Source: Siphonodentalium dalli
Lineage: Eukaryota > Mollusca > Scaphopoda > Gadilida > Siphonodentaliidae
DNA length: 64,000 nt
NCBI GenBank assembly: GCA_032622095.1
Contig: CP136062.1
Span: forward strand, 158,404,875-158,468,874
Direction: 5' to 3'
Shown here: one piece after another, positions 35,108 to 47,657 of the stretch
Layout of the letters: each line of letters begins with the position of its first letter
Position numbering within the stretch: position 1 is the stretch's first letter
Notes under the pieces: model-generated
Seen by the model: only the letters and a program-made list of their open reading frames with translations
Told to the model about the DNA's origin: nothing
Databases searched by the model: none
Translations under genes and position numbers: made by a program

Positions 35108-35581
35108 GCTGCGTTGTTGGAACATCGACATGTTATATAAATCAAATTTGGTAACTACATGTATACATAACATCACTGGAGCTTGATATACCCCACTCGT
35201 CTGATATATACACTAGTACTCCACATTCCCCTCACCAACTTCTGCAGTGACATACATCGGCGAATGTAATTATGTAATTGTCACTCACTCATGTATATAA
35301 TCTACTTGAAATACCACCGATGTCAGGATCGAGCCTATTTACTCAATATTGCAGTAAATATTACTGATTTACTTTTTTCTAACTACTTCTATATGCATGT
35401 ATATATCAGTAAACCAAGTAAAACGCGTCATTTTGAATGCAATGTGAAACAATTTCCCCACGGCAGCCCACCCCCGAACCCCCTCCTACAAGAGGAGACT
35501 ATTGTGTTCTCACCACTCACTGGTTTTCAGCTCGGATAATGTTTCACAGCATATGTATATTGTGCCCCATATTATTCGGCC

Positions 35582-35639
35582 GTACGAATAATTGTATGCC
35601 CGCTATGCCCCTGTCTCCGACGTGTAAAGCAATGTCCAG
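35582..35639 (+). pseudogene. Remnant of a TSR exon, internally deleted
   Basis: GTACGAAT, then CCCGCTATG, then CGTGTAAAGC and AATGTCCAG|GTATAA, correspond to the second half of a TSR exon with two or three deletions. The stretch between CGCTATG and the final Cys codons is missing. The donor GT is retained, but the frame is broken and no Trp motif can be aligned upstream. Confidence 0.4.
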
Positions 35640-36162
35640 GTATAAATTACAAAGATAATAGTGATTCTTCATGCGCATTCTGAAAAAGGTGTTAGCAAGA
35701 ATTAGCTGTTTCTTTTTTCGAGAAATGAAAAATGTTGCGTAGAAGCTATGTATATCTAAAAACTAGTGCATAAATTGGAATTTACCATTTGAAAAGCTAT
35801 AACACGTAACGAGTTCAAGCATGTGTTTATTTTCTCAGACTTCTTCCGAAATAATTCTCCTTGGTTTTTTTTTTAGACAAAATCAATATTGCCTACCAAA
35901 ATGAATATACACATGTAAGTGTAGTACATGATAATATCGGCTTCCACTTTTTTATGTTTGGCAAACACAAGACAAATTTAATTTTGTATTTATAAATATT
36001 TTTATCAAACCCATGTCACCAAATTATAACTCACACGTGATCTCTCTTTAAATTTAAAACGTACAAATAGTTCAAAAATCGAAAAATATGGCCAGATTAC
36101 AACGAATGTAGTTCAGTGGCATCGTGTTGTTTGTATTGGTTTATAATTGTGAGGAACTTAGA

Positions 36163-36290
36163 TTTGCACATGGATACATTCAGATAAAAGTTTGTTATTC
36201 AAACTTAATCTTTCTTCTGAAATGTGTGGCTCGATGGTAATGGTCAGTCGAGAGACTGGTGCTCAATTAAATTTAACTAGCTTTCAGTTG
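36163..36290. repeat. Direct repeat, right member (paired with 34979-35107)
   Basis: Second copy of the segment containing GTCAGTCGAGAGACTGGTGC. It ends 182 bp before the stop-containing TSR exon at 36473. A 68-codon frame (36192-36398) crosses it and is not supported. Confidence 0.75.
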
Positions 36291-36472
36291 AGCAGCTTGA
36301 GCTGTTCAATTCGCAGTAATTTTGTGATGGTTATAAATTGGTCACTTCAGCCTGAACTCACGTTATTTGTCATTTACAAACGTTGGTGTGGGTATTAGTG
36401 ATGCCGAATGTATGGCATGTGTTAGTTAAGTTTCCTGGAGGCAATATTTATTCCATTCCGAATGATGTTCAG

Positions 36473-36643
36473 TGAATGGTAAGTGGGCAAACTGGGCATC
36501 GTGAACTCCGTGCAACGCAAAATGTGGACGTGGAAGAAGGACCAGGAAAAGGCTATGTACTAATCTCGTCCCACGCTATGGCGACAGAACATGTCCAGGC
36601 AAACCGCTAACGTCTCAGGCGTGTAAATCGAAACCATGTCCAG
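36473..36643 (+). pseudogene. TSR exon with premature stop (Trp11 to TGA)
   Basis: A full-length 171-bp TSR exon with intact splice sites (GATGTTCAG acceptor, CCAG|GTATTA donor), both phase 1, and no frameshift. The third Trp of the WxxWxxW motif, codon 11 at 36502-36504, is TGA instead of TGG. All six Cys codons are present. Other departures are PA to LV at 32-33 and Gly38 to Asp in the otherwise constant RYGGR. Inclusion would truncate the protein; skipping would keep the frame, since the exon is symmetric. It is most likely a pseudo-exon. A sequencing error or heterozygous allele is possible for a single G/A change, but the extra substitutions at conserved sites favour real decay. Confidence 0.8.
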
Positions 36644-37082
36644 GTATTATATTACAATGTTATTTTTTCCGGATAATTTGGTACATTTGTTGAAACAATA
36701 TCCTTCCTGATTTTAAAGAGAAAATATCAGCTTTCACACCTTTCTCTTTTCATAATGATTCAACTCAAGTTAAATGCAATTTAGCCTTTAAAAATATTTT
36801 TCTCGTCAAAGAAAAGTCACCTAGTAGAATCTAACAAATAATTTCCCTTCGAGTTTCCGCATTTAACACTAGATGTCTAGTTTAGTATGAATCTAGGTCA
36901 GTGGTATAAGGTCACGAATGTCAAGCTGGGAAGAACTGAAAATGACAGCGACAACGTGCTCAACTCAACGCCAGCTGAACATGATTTCGGTCCTGACATA
37001 GTATAGTATAAGCAGGCTGTAGGCCTGTTCTACTAACATTCCACGAAAAAAATATCTGATTCAAATCACAAACTATTTTCAG
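36644..37082 (+). other. Short intron, 439 bp
   Basis: Runs from donor GTATTA to acceptor CTATTTTCAG. Its 5' part has the ATATCCTTCCTG and AATATCAGCTTTCAC motifs also seen at about 33905-34075 and 35845-36040. Nothing else recognisable. It is the shortest interval between exon-like blocks in the window. Confidence 0.7.
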
Positions 37083-37253
37083 TGAATGGTAGGTGGGGCA
37101 ACTGGGCAGCGTGGACTTCGTGCAACGCACTATGTGGAAGTGGAAAAAGGTCGAGGAGAAGGCTGTGTAACAACCCAGCCCCACGCTATGGTGGCAGAAC
37201 ATGTCCAGGCAGTGCGTCAGGTTTCCAGGCGTGTAAATCGAAACCATGTGCAG
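37083..37253 (+). CDS. TSR exon opening duplication copy 2
   Basis: A complete 171-bp phase 1-1 TSR exon, of which 1-82 is the partial duplicate. Trp ladder W5-GN-W8-AA-W11; Cys 14, 18, 29, 41, 51, 56; basic cluster KRSRRR at 22-27; ends KSKPCA. CNALCG has Leu where O-fucosylated TSRs have Ser/Thr. It has no Asp or Glu. It is more similar to the stop-containing exon 610 bp upstream (shared NGxWxNWA, RTCPG, ACKSKPC) than to the array exons, so those two are a local pair. The frame stays open 75 codons past the donor to 37477 without recognisable content. Because 1-82 matches it, another exon of this type must start just before the window. Confidence 0.92.
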
Positions 37254-38670
37254 GTAACCTCATTACATACGTTATACGACCCTATCCATATGAGTTCAAC
37301 CTACCAGTATTCCCACAAGAGTTGTTGGTTACTTGTTCTACTAATTTCAATCATCGATTGAGGTATTTAACATTGCATATTCACATTTTCGACTTGTGTA
37401 TGATAGGAAATATACCCGCAATAAGTGAAAAATATATATCAAGAATTAGATCACACCATGAATCTGTACTTGGCTAATACCAGTATAGATCATATTCCAC
37501 CAGTACAAAACCTTGGAACTTTTTGACGTTTTGACAGGGAACCTTATAAAGTCTAAAACATAACATGGGGAAATTATTTCTTAGTTATTATCTGTTACTT
37601 AATAATCTACTCCACTGAAGGTGAAGATCCCAACTCGAGATTGCATGCTTTTCTGTGACTTTTCTGAGCGACGCAAATAAAAATCGCTCACAAAGTGACT
37701 TAAATCGTAAAATCATGAAGTTGGCCCTTCATCTACAGTGAAGTACATTATTAAGGAACAAGTAATAACCAAGAAATATATTTCTCGCGTTATTTTTTTT
37801 GACTTTGTAAGGTTTTTTGCTGGTGGAATATGATCTCTACAGACTGTGTGCGTTAGCCATAGTAGAGTTTCGTGACATGATCAAGAATAGGTTCTGGTTT
37901 AATAGGCACCCATTACTCACGGTAGACCGCAGAACTGTATATAGTTCAAAATTGCACTTGAGAGTGGAATGGCGGTGGCAATTGCTAGTTTGACGAAAAA
38001 GTGATACCCAACATTTATGTTTGCTTTCCCATCGATTTCCCCGCCCCTCTCCACGGAGATTTTAATGTCTGGAGAGCGTCGGTTTCTTATTAAGATAATT
38101 ATAGTGGCCTGCTTCTACGAAAAAGATATACATTTGCCCATATGATGTTTGTGGCAAATGTGTCACGCCTTGTATACAGTTATGTCAAGAATTTCCCCGT
38201 CCCTCTCCACGGAGGTTTTAATGCCTGGAGAGTCTTTCTTATTAAGAGAGGTTTCTTATTAAGAAAATTATATATATACCTTTATTTCCTCCGCAACGGA
38301 GAGTTTAACATTATACATCATACACGAGTTTAGAGTTTCAACATATCGGTGACAAAAATAAACATCAATTTATCACATGGTTTTATACACAAAATATGCG
38401 CAATACAATTTCAATGAGATATGTGCATTGCAACTGTTGGCCTCGTGTATTTATGATTTCGCGGAACACTTCAACTGGATAATTAAACGAGTATCTGTCT
38501 GATGGAGAAAGATGGAGTTGTCTGCGATATAGCTTTATTTGCGTTATAGAGTTATTGAGTTATTATCACGTTTAGTTAGATGCCAATCCGACTAATTACA
38601 AATTATTCATGTATATCTTGTTTTCTGTCTTCGATCAGAGCGGTTCGTGAGCTGTTTATATGTGATCCAT

Positions 38671-39198
38671 TTAGTCCACAGATTCTAGGCTCATCATATC
38701 CGTATATATGTTCCACAGCTTGAATGCATTGCGAGCAAGAAACAAGGCGAATTGCTTAATATCATTTACGAGGTCGCGAATGGATGGCGGGATACATGCA
38801 AGAAATATCATCAACTGATCTATGGGGTTCAAGTTGTCAATATATAAGAAGAAACATGGTATACCGAAATCCTCTATGACGTTGAACCATATTTCGATTC
38901 TTGTTTCGGCTAAGGCGGGACATAAGAGAATTGCATGCTCGATTTCGTTTTCAAAAAGTTTATGACATATCTGACACTTCCCGTGTACTGGGGACAAGGC
39001 CCGGGCCAGGATTTTGGCTATTTCTAGAAATTCAAGCTTATGTTGAGGATAGCTTCTACATGCTAGCCAAAGAGGTGAAATTGACAGTGAACTGTGATTA
39101 TTTGCGAATGGTACTAGGTAATGTTCATTTCGTAATCTTGTCGAAAAGTGTTGTTTTGTTTTTTGATAAATTTGCACGGGTGGCCGCCGGCCGCGCAT
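38671..39198 (-). pseudogene. LINE ORF2 C-terminal fragment, copy 2
   Basis: Translates identically to the fragment at 1502-2029, with the same CQIC...HAILLC zinc-knuckle-like motif and no reverse transcriptase upstream. It was copied as part of the 37-kb duplication and is not an independent insertion, because flanking sequence is the same on both sides. Confidence 0.6.
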
Positions 39199-39415
39199 AT
39201 TTAGCGATTTTTCTGCCTACTGGTGTGGGATACTGGTGTGTCCCACACCATTTTCAGTGCTATTCTCTGTATTTATAATTTTAAAACACCTGGGTGGTTG
39301 GGGTGAGAGGCTACGGGGTAGGCCGAGAAGAGAGCGAACGAGTGGGGCTATGCTTACATAACATTGTACACATGACCCGATTTAAACACTCATCGTTCGT
39401 TTTGACGTCGTAAAC

Positions 39416-39617
39416 TAATGCCCTAAATAATCGACTCCTTAACCAGAAATATGGGTAACTTTTCAGGATTTAGTCGGAAATGTGGCTTGTTGCCATTCAT
39501 CGGAAAGATCTCACTGAGAGCTTTCCGATGAATGGCAAAAAGCCATATTTCCAACCAAATCCTGAAAAAATTACCATAATTCTGTTATGGTTATGCAGTG
39601 GATTATTTAGGGCATTA
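39416..39617. mobile_element. Foldback MITE-like element, copy 2
   Basis: Same TA-flanked 202-bp element as 2247-2448, with identical termini and flanks, carried by the segmental duplication. Confidence 0.75.
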
Positions 39618-40831
39618 CTGTAGTTGTATGACCAGTTAACATTCATCAATGGTGTTCTTTATATAATTATATGGTTAATTAACCTTCAGCGAACACACTA
39701 AACACAATGCAAGGAATGACATAGGACACGACATAGTATTGTGGGAACAAAAGTTCAAAAATTATTCCATGTATATGTGTAAGTTGAAGCAAGGCATGTA
39801 TATTTTCAACATAAGGATGGGTTGTGCAAAATACATGGACTTTATTCTACTTTTTATAGTCACGTGGCCGCGTGACCTCCATATCCATGATGGCTGCCTT
39901 CATAAGCAAACATCCAGGATATTTACGAGAATTTTTGCGCGTTTTGTCCGAATTTACCACAAACAGCCGTGGTATGTCCCTAGATCACTTGATCGACATT
40001 CCTTTACAGTTTACTGGTTCATGAGACGCAGCACGTGTGCTCAAGACGGTCAGAGTCAATATTATTTGTTGTTTTGCGATTCTCGTTTTAAGGCCTCTCA
40101 TCCGATGTGTTGTGTTGTTATTATAAAGCCATTTTACGTAGGACCTAGGCTACCACTGTTCTCGTATATAATTCACAGATGAAGACTTTGGTGTATTAAT
40201 AAGTTTATTCTATCACGATGTATTAATAATTTATCGTATATTATTTCTGTTTTGCGCGCAGTTATCTATATATAAACACTTGCTTGTGTTTCTCTTTTTT
40301 TATCGTTACCGGAATAGTCCAAGTTATATTATATATTTTATATTTATATAAAGTTTGCATATATATGCGAAGACTTGCACAGTTATTAGATAGTTATCAT
40401 CTCGTAAACATTCCAATTTCCAGATGCCCTTAGTCGTGTGACAATAAAAAGCGTTTCGTTTTAATTTATCGTAACTCGGTGAAACACAAATAATTCGGTT
40501 TATTGCTGTCGGATTTAATAAATTATAATTAAGCCATTCATTAGCAATATCGTATAATAAGATCATTTTCATATCCATGTATATATTACACATTACACCA
40601 TGTACAAGCCTTAATTTCAATTGTTGACATGCTACCATAAAGTTTTTCTATGAACACGCACGCTCTCTCGATTCTGTGCTTTTAACATCGCCACTCACCA
40701 CCACCATTAAATAATAGTGATGACGTCATATAGGTGGACACAATTAACTCCGACTCCGATTCCGTGTTTTAAATTAGTCTACTCATTTGGCGTCATATTG
40801 GCTTAATTATTACGCGATTGTTTTGTGACTT

Positions 40832-40946
40832 GGATCGTTGTGATCATAATAAGGGTGGCTTTCCTGGATCATTGTGATCATAATAGGGGTGGCTTTCCGA
40901 TTGTTATGGGACTTGGGTCGTTGTGATCATAATAGGGGTGGCTTTC
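40832..40946. repeat. Three-copy short tandem repeat, copy 2
   Basis: Same three GTGATCATAATAGGGGTGGC-type units as at 3663-3777. Confidence 0.8.
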
Positions 40947-43900
40947 ATTTTTTCAGCTTCTTTGTAAATACTAAAATTTAGAAATACTATGTCCTGACAA
41001 TATTGTTGACAGGGCATATTACTTTTGTAAGCTCTTCTGTAACGGAGGTCAATACATAAATAATAATAAATACCATGTGTATGTCATTGCAGTATCTCAT
41101 ATAAGCTAGTCTCACATGTGGAACCTCGCATAGATAAGAGAATACACTTGCTCACAATGTTGTTTGGTCAAAGTATGTGTAAATGCGAGAGTCGCGGTTG
41201 AGTTAGATGTTTATCCGGGGTCATGCCGTCATGGATGATTTCCATTTCAACAATTAACTCCGACAATATTATTGTGTAATCACTGATAGACCAGCCCGCT
41301 TTTCACCTGTGTACATATGGGTTATTGTTCCAGTTTGATTGTTTCTAATCAGCTGTCCGTCGGTGGTCACACACCTTGAGTATTACCAATTCGACGTTAC
41401 AATAAACAACTCGAAATATTGCAAATAAGCCAATCCATAGTCGGACTAGAAACCCCATTCGTACGCAGCGACAATGTTCGGAAATTCATACTCAATGACA
41501 ATATATCACAAACACAAACAATGCTTTGATGTACTATAAGCTTACATATTCTATTACGTGTTCAAATATATAAAAATAAAAGTGACCTCCTGTCTCGACT
41601 GGTTAGGCTAGAATGAACTCTCACCAAACTATAATCCTCTGACAACAACTATCTAATAACAACTTCTCATTGGTCGACATGACAATGATCTCTCCACCCC
41701 CAATTTACGTTAACTCACGTACTGTGAATACAATTTGTTCGTGCTAATCCAAGTAAATGCTCGAAAAATATCATTATAAGCTATTATTATAAATACTAAC
41801 TGATGATGGTACGTGTACTCTCTTGTGCATGGTATAATTGTTGCGCATTCGAGGGAATTAAATGTGCGTGTTCATGTACATGTATGTTCATATATGTATG
41901 GATGAAATAGGATGGCACGTTTCAACGGATTCAAACTTAATGGACAATCAGTTCAATAATCTAAATCTGAGTGCGTCGTGGAGACGTGGACATACATGTA
42001 TATACACAGGGACGGGTCTAGGGCCTGATTTGGAGGTGTGGGACAGTTCATCTTGGGAATTTCCAACTGCACCAAACCTTGAATTTCACCAAACTCACAA
42101 GTTCGCGTAAATCCATGTACGCACCACGTTGGGCTTTAATCTATCTTTCCACTCACTGTAATCCTCTAGGCGGCACCGTATTGAGCGATTTCCTTTAGAT
42201 CTGAACCTGTGTTTAAACCTGGAAATTGCCCAATCCTAACATGTTTAGTGGTCTGACGTCAAGCAACTTGAACCCCGGTTTGATTCAGTTAAATTAGATA
42301 GCTGTTTAACTGACAAAGGGGATGGGACAAAGACATAATATTATCGACCGACCCTTGTTATGGCCATGTGTGAGAATGTGTTTTAATCTGAACCCTAAAA
42401 CTTGCAAAACCGTAGCATCCAGACTTGCCTTAAGATTTCCAATTGTTGGACATTTTCCAATCTTGACACACCTCTCATGTTGGATAATTTCCAACTGATG
42501 GCCGTTTCAGTCTAACAATTTGGCCAAAACCATAAGCAAATGTAGCCTAACAAAATCACCACTAATAAATTGTTGGAAAATCAAACTACGAGAACAATAT
42601 CAACATATTGTTGATGTCAAATTTCCAACTAATGTCGTGTCAGGTATGAAATTTCCAGATTTTGAATAGTTTGATTAAATTTGGGATGAGCCACCCCCAT
42701 CGCCACGGCCCTCTATACATGGACACGGTCAACGCCTAAGTAAAATGAAACGTGCAAACGGAAAATATGATTCGCTATGTTGAAACCTATATATATAATA
42801 TATAATATATAATCCAATCCGAATGATTAGACACCAATTTGTAGAGATGTGTGCGACGAAAAGATCTCAAAACTGACAATGACCATGATTTGGTGCGACA
42901 CTCACTTCACAGATTGTCTATGAACTCAAACAAACCTTTAACAATGTTGTTTTAATATCTTTAAAATTACCAATAGCAATACCTGATAGTTTGAGTAGGT
43001 TATTAATAAGTTCGGCATTTCCATTTCTAAAATTGTTCACTTCACTATACTGCCCAACCATACCTCTAGCAGGAAAAGGCTAGATGTTGACAGGTGTACA
43101 GCAATATCATATTTCAGTTCAGTGAGAACTAAAAGGAAAAACAATTAACAAGTAAAGGAGACACATGAATATATGCGTACCTTCGCCGGCGATGTGTAAA
43201 CACTCTGCATTAAACTTCGCCGGTTAACGGGATCGTCGCTTAGATCACTCACCGGCTATGTGTAAATGGCACATACATTTCAGGAAGCTCCAGTCATGGA
43301 AGGGTTAATGGAACATTCGTCTTATTAAAATATATGTGGACACTAGGTGATCGGCAAACCTGCCTATGTCACAAGTGTATTACCCCCACTATCATATCCT
43401 TCATCCCATATTACAGACATAGTATGGCCATTCAAATAAGTCGTAGAAGTATCTACTGAAGTGTAAATTGGCAACTTTCGTCGTCTCGGCATTTCGTCAT
43501 CTTGTCAGCATATCAAAGTACATGGGTATCAAATGCATCTTTACTAAACCGCACGACACGAGAGGTAACAATTAAGCAGTGTGCAGTGCTACTAACATTT
43601 GCCTTCAAGTACATGTATGATTGATTCTTGTGAGATAATTCCATGCTATTTACATGCACATTTTGGTGGCATCGCAAAAGGTGGAAATACCAGTTTATTC
43701 TCTAGTTTCTAGTTTCTTTTCTAGTTATATTTGGTGCAGATTCATTTTATAAACATTTTCGCATTTGTCTTCTGTCACATTGTAGCTTTCTGTATCGAAA
43801 CACCTGCGAGAGAATGCCAGACATATTTGCGAGTATGCTCACACGGCCTTAACCCTTTCAGTGCCAAGTCCGATTTTTGTATCAACCCATATTTCCTTGA

Positions 43901-44423
43901 TCATTTTTCAAATTTATTGATTATAATTATGTGGTACATTGATGGAAAGAGCTCTCGAAGAGAAATAAACAAGCATCTTATGTCGCATTGTTTATATATT
44001 CAAGTATCTTAGGTTTTACATTAATTTATTTTAAACCTGCCATGTGTGGGGTGCTCTTAACCAAAGGAGGGGTTTCCATTTCTAAACTGATAGCCGCTAT
44101 GAATGCCGTTCAGTGATACGAAGTCTTCTAATTCCCCAGCATTTAAGATTTCAGTGATGGTGCCGCGAAGGAGTCCAATCATATTATGTATCACAAACAA
44201 TTCGAAAAAGGTGAATAATTTCAATTAACAGCTTCGCGCTGCAGCTGCAAAGGTCCACATATTGTTAATATTTGCCAGGTTTGAAAACAGTTGAACTGGG
44301 TATGAAGGAGTGCAAGCTCGTACAGAACTACATATGCTGCGAACAATATATGTCTCAAAAAGCGAAATAACTACACAATGAACTCCGACCGAGCCCATGG
44401 TCACAGGTTCAAAGGTTCATGTG

Positions 44424-45300
44424 TTAAAGGTGCTCAATCCGATCAGACGCTCCTAAATTACTATTTATTTGGCTTCGGTGGTAAAACATATTTGATTCGA
44501 GTCGTGGAACCCACCCACCAAAGCTCAGGGTGATCAGATATCGATTTTTGAAGTTTGTTAATTTCTCGAGATGTAGCCCAGAAACACGTGGTCAAACGGA
44601 CAAATTGCGGATGAAGATGGATAACGAATCAATTTTTTTTACCCCCGAAGCCAAAGAAATTGTAATTTAGGAGCGTCTGATCGGATTGAGTACCGTTAAT
44701 AGAAACAAACTGTGATAAGAATAAAAATAAAATGGCCAAAAAATATAGAGAAAAAAAACTCGGTCACGATTCCGTACACTCCAATGGCTAAGAGTCGTTG
44801 TGTTATTATAATTAACATACACTTCACAATCATACCGGTAAATATAGTCTGCGGAGCATGTTACTAACTGTATTCTGTTGCCTGAAAACTTAAAGATGCA
44901 TAATCCTAATAATTTGATTCGAGTCGAGGAACCCACGCATCAAATCTCCGAGTGATCAGATATCTATTTTGGAAATCTATTATTTTTCACCGCCGATAAT
45001 TTTTATAGTGGCCCAGTAAACAGTCGACGAGAAGACTGTCTCTGACCAAATTGCGGATGAAGATGGATAACTCTAAAAGCAAGTGGCTTTTTTGTCAGAT
45101 ATTTGACAAAGCTTCAAAATTTCGTTGAAAAATTGTTGATAAATAATAGTTTTTGATAATTTTATACTAGTTATAGTTGACTGTGGTAGCATTGTTTTTG
45201 GGCAATTACTCGATTCTGATAATTGAAGCGGCATTTAAAAAAATGTTGTTGTTGGAATCTGATTATATGGGGACCATTGAATCGGATTGAGTACCCTTAA
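44424..45300. mobile_element. TTAA-flanked inverted-repeat elements, copy 2
   Basis: Repeats 7255-8131: the complete inverted-repeat element at 44424-44699 and its degraded relative at 44910-45300 ending GAGTACCCTTAA. A few substitutions distinguish the copies (for example GTCTGCGG for GTCCGCGG between them). Confidence 0.68.
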
Positions 45301-45378
45301 AGTGCCTTTTCATTTAAAAATGAAATAAGATGAAAGATTAGTCGGGCACATTTTAACTTATATCGTGAACAATTATAG

Positions 45379-45549
45379 GCAATGGTAACTGGAGTAATTG
45401 GTCACGATGGAGTGTATGCGGCGCGAAATGTGGACGTGGCAGAAGGACACGGGCAAGGACTTGTACTAACCCCGCCCCAGTCCACGGTGGCAAAAAGTGT
45501 GAGGGCAGGGCCAAATCATCTGGGCCTTGTAATTCAAAACCATGTCCAG
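45379..45549 (+). CDS. TSR exon, divergent type, copy 2
   Basis: Duplicate of the 8210-8380 exon with no difference seen in the 171 bp: acceptor ATTATAG, donor CAG|GTAATA, WSNWSRW motif, six Cys, CGAKCG without an O-fucose acceptor, Glu42 as the only acidic residue. The split first codon G|GC makes Gly after a preceding TSR exon. It lies 8.1 kb after the exon at 37083 and 8.5 kb before the first exon of array 2, the same spacing as in copy 1. Confidence 0.9.
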
Positions 45550-45731
45550 GTAATATATGAATGGTTATTCTATAATTAATCATTTTAAGATGTATTTATG
45601 TTGTCTGCTAATTTTCATGAACCCAATTTTACACTTATCTAGTTTTGCTACATGTTAGACTCCATATTGTGTTTTATAGTTCCAGCCACTTCCTTTATTA
45701 CAGCGGAGTTTGTCATTGACTGAAGCAGTGC

Positions 45732-45939
45732 GTGCATAAAGATACCCATGATCTCCCACTGATGTTCATAAAGTCACACGGGATCTCCCAGATGTGCGTA
45801 AAGTCACACGGGATCTCCCAAATGTGCACAAAGTCAAACAGGATTTCCCAAATGTCAATAACGTCACCGGCATCTCCCAAATGTGCATGAAGTCACACAT
45901 GATCTCCCGTGTGTGCACAACGTCAAACATGATCTAAAT
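45732..45939. repeat. Minisatellite, copy 2
   Basis: About seven units like those at 8563-8770, with three point differences noticed (GTTCAT, GGCATC and TGTGCACTT variants). The unit number has not changed since the duplication, unusual for a tandem repeat unless the duplication is young. Confidence 0.85.
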
Positions 45940-47657
45940 GTGCACTTAATGAATTTATATCCCATGTTAGTAACATTCCCAACAAGCAGCAATACAAAGC
46001 AGCAACACATTTGTTTATGAAACTTATTCGAAGAAACATGGCATTATTAAAAAAACACACTATTTTCTTTTAGTCACAATTCTATTGGAAAATATTTTAA
46101 AACGATAGCTTTTCGAACAAAAATGTAACCTTGACCAGGGTCACGTTGTCTTTTCGAAAATGGCCAAAAACAATTTAATTTGGCCAAATTTTTGGCCTGT
46201 GTTTTTAAACCCAAATTCGGAAATTGATTTAAAAAAACACAAATTGATTTTGTAACGGGGGCGACATGAGAATCAAATTTATAGTATGATCATCTTCTAA
46301 TTGATTGGGCGATACAGCTTAATGTGTAACACGTGGGCCACCAATTGCAATCACACATGTAATGTTTTATGGTTTATAACGTACATACCAAAGTAAAGTT
46401 AAATAGCCAAAATAGATAATTTTGAACGTTAACAAGAGTTCCCATATTTTGAAACTGTTGAAATGACACCGGAAGCGTCATCAGTTGCTAGCGCGTGATT
46501 CATGACTTCCTAAACGGTTGCCATGTTGATCCTTTTCGGCACTTAACTAGCAAGAAGGTATATGTACTAATCAAGCTATGCCCCGGTCGTAGCCGTCGCA
46601 TCCGGCTAAAATTACCGACAAGATCATGCTTACGGGGAAGTTAACATTTTTGGGCCCAACCCATTCCCGTGTAGTTTCAGCAATTATTATAAGTTATTTT
46701 AGAAAACACCTTTATAGGTAATAAATCAGTAAGATATCATAGAAACATCATATCTATAATCAGTATAACATTTGTGACTCAATCACAGAAACATATCTAT
46801 ATTTAGTATAACTTTTGTGACTCAAAGTCAATGTCCGTCATGAAGTAATATTTATAGATGTTGTACATAACATTTATTTGCAAGTCTTTACATTTTCCTG
46901 ATGAATCTACGACACATCCGGCTTTACAGAGTGGACATTCCAATGATCATATTGCTAGAACGTTTGTAAACAAACAGGTTGACGTGTCTTACAGCACGCA
47001 GATTGACATTTGTGTGATGAAATCCTATCCAAAAGAAGATAAAGTTGCTACATCCTTTAATGCGAAAGAGTCTAAACACATTGCCATCCTCATCAAAGGC
47101 GGTTATATGGTCTTTCATTTTTTGTGATGCCTTGTTTAAGGTTTAATTTGGAGAGGTCTTCCAGCGAGTAGTGATATGCGTCCACATTTACGTATATCAG
47201 TAAAGTATCCAACAACTTCCCGTGTCCAGGCGTTCATCTGCCAAATGAAAAAGGAAATTGTGTTGGCATCTCATAAGTAAGAGGATAATTAGCAACAGGT
47301 GACCGATACAATTATGTTGGTCATCAGTAAATAAAAAGATATATCTAAAGATACCCGCTGGGTCGATTAGACGAGTAGTTGCAAGGTTCCATACCGCAAA
47401 ATTTATAAGGATATCTAACTTGCCTGTAAAACAAGATATATATTTAAATGTGTACTTTGTGTTAAGTTGGGCGAGTAGTTACAAGGTTTAAATCATAGGA
47501 TTTTTAATTTAAAAATAGATTATATAGTTAAAGTTTCGTTATTTCCATGTGGACGAGTAGTTACAAGGTTTTATCCCATAGATTATTTAATAAACATGTT
47601 CTGTGTTCTCACGGGAAGTTATCATTTTTGGGCCCAATTCATTCCCGTGTAGTTTTT

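Larger units (their letters stand above)
31708..36472 (+). other. Intron with decayed TSR half-units
   Basis: Non-coding zone between array 1 and the next exon-like block. It contains a GGTCAAGG tandem repeat (31991-32365), a dispersed repeat (32440-32760), two truncated TSR exon tails (33197-33219, 35582-35639), a duplicated segment (34979-35107 and 36163-36290), and three related downstream segments with TATCAGCTTCCAC and ATCCTTCCTG-like motifs (about 33905-34075, 35845-36040, 36690-36800). The order of these pieces suggests at least three old, diverged half-units. 32770-33180 and 34080-34970 show nothing I recognise. Confidence 0.65.
37254..45378 (+). other. Large intron, copy 2 of 83-8209
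   Basis: Repeats the intron 83-8209 feature by feature. The remaining stretches (37260-38030, 39620-40830, 40950-44420) show only AT-rich sequence with unsupported small frames. Confidence 0.7.
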
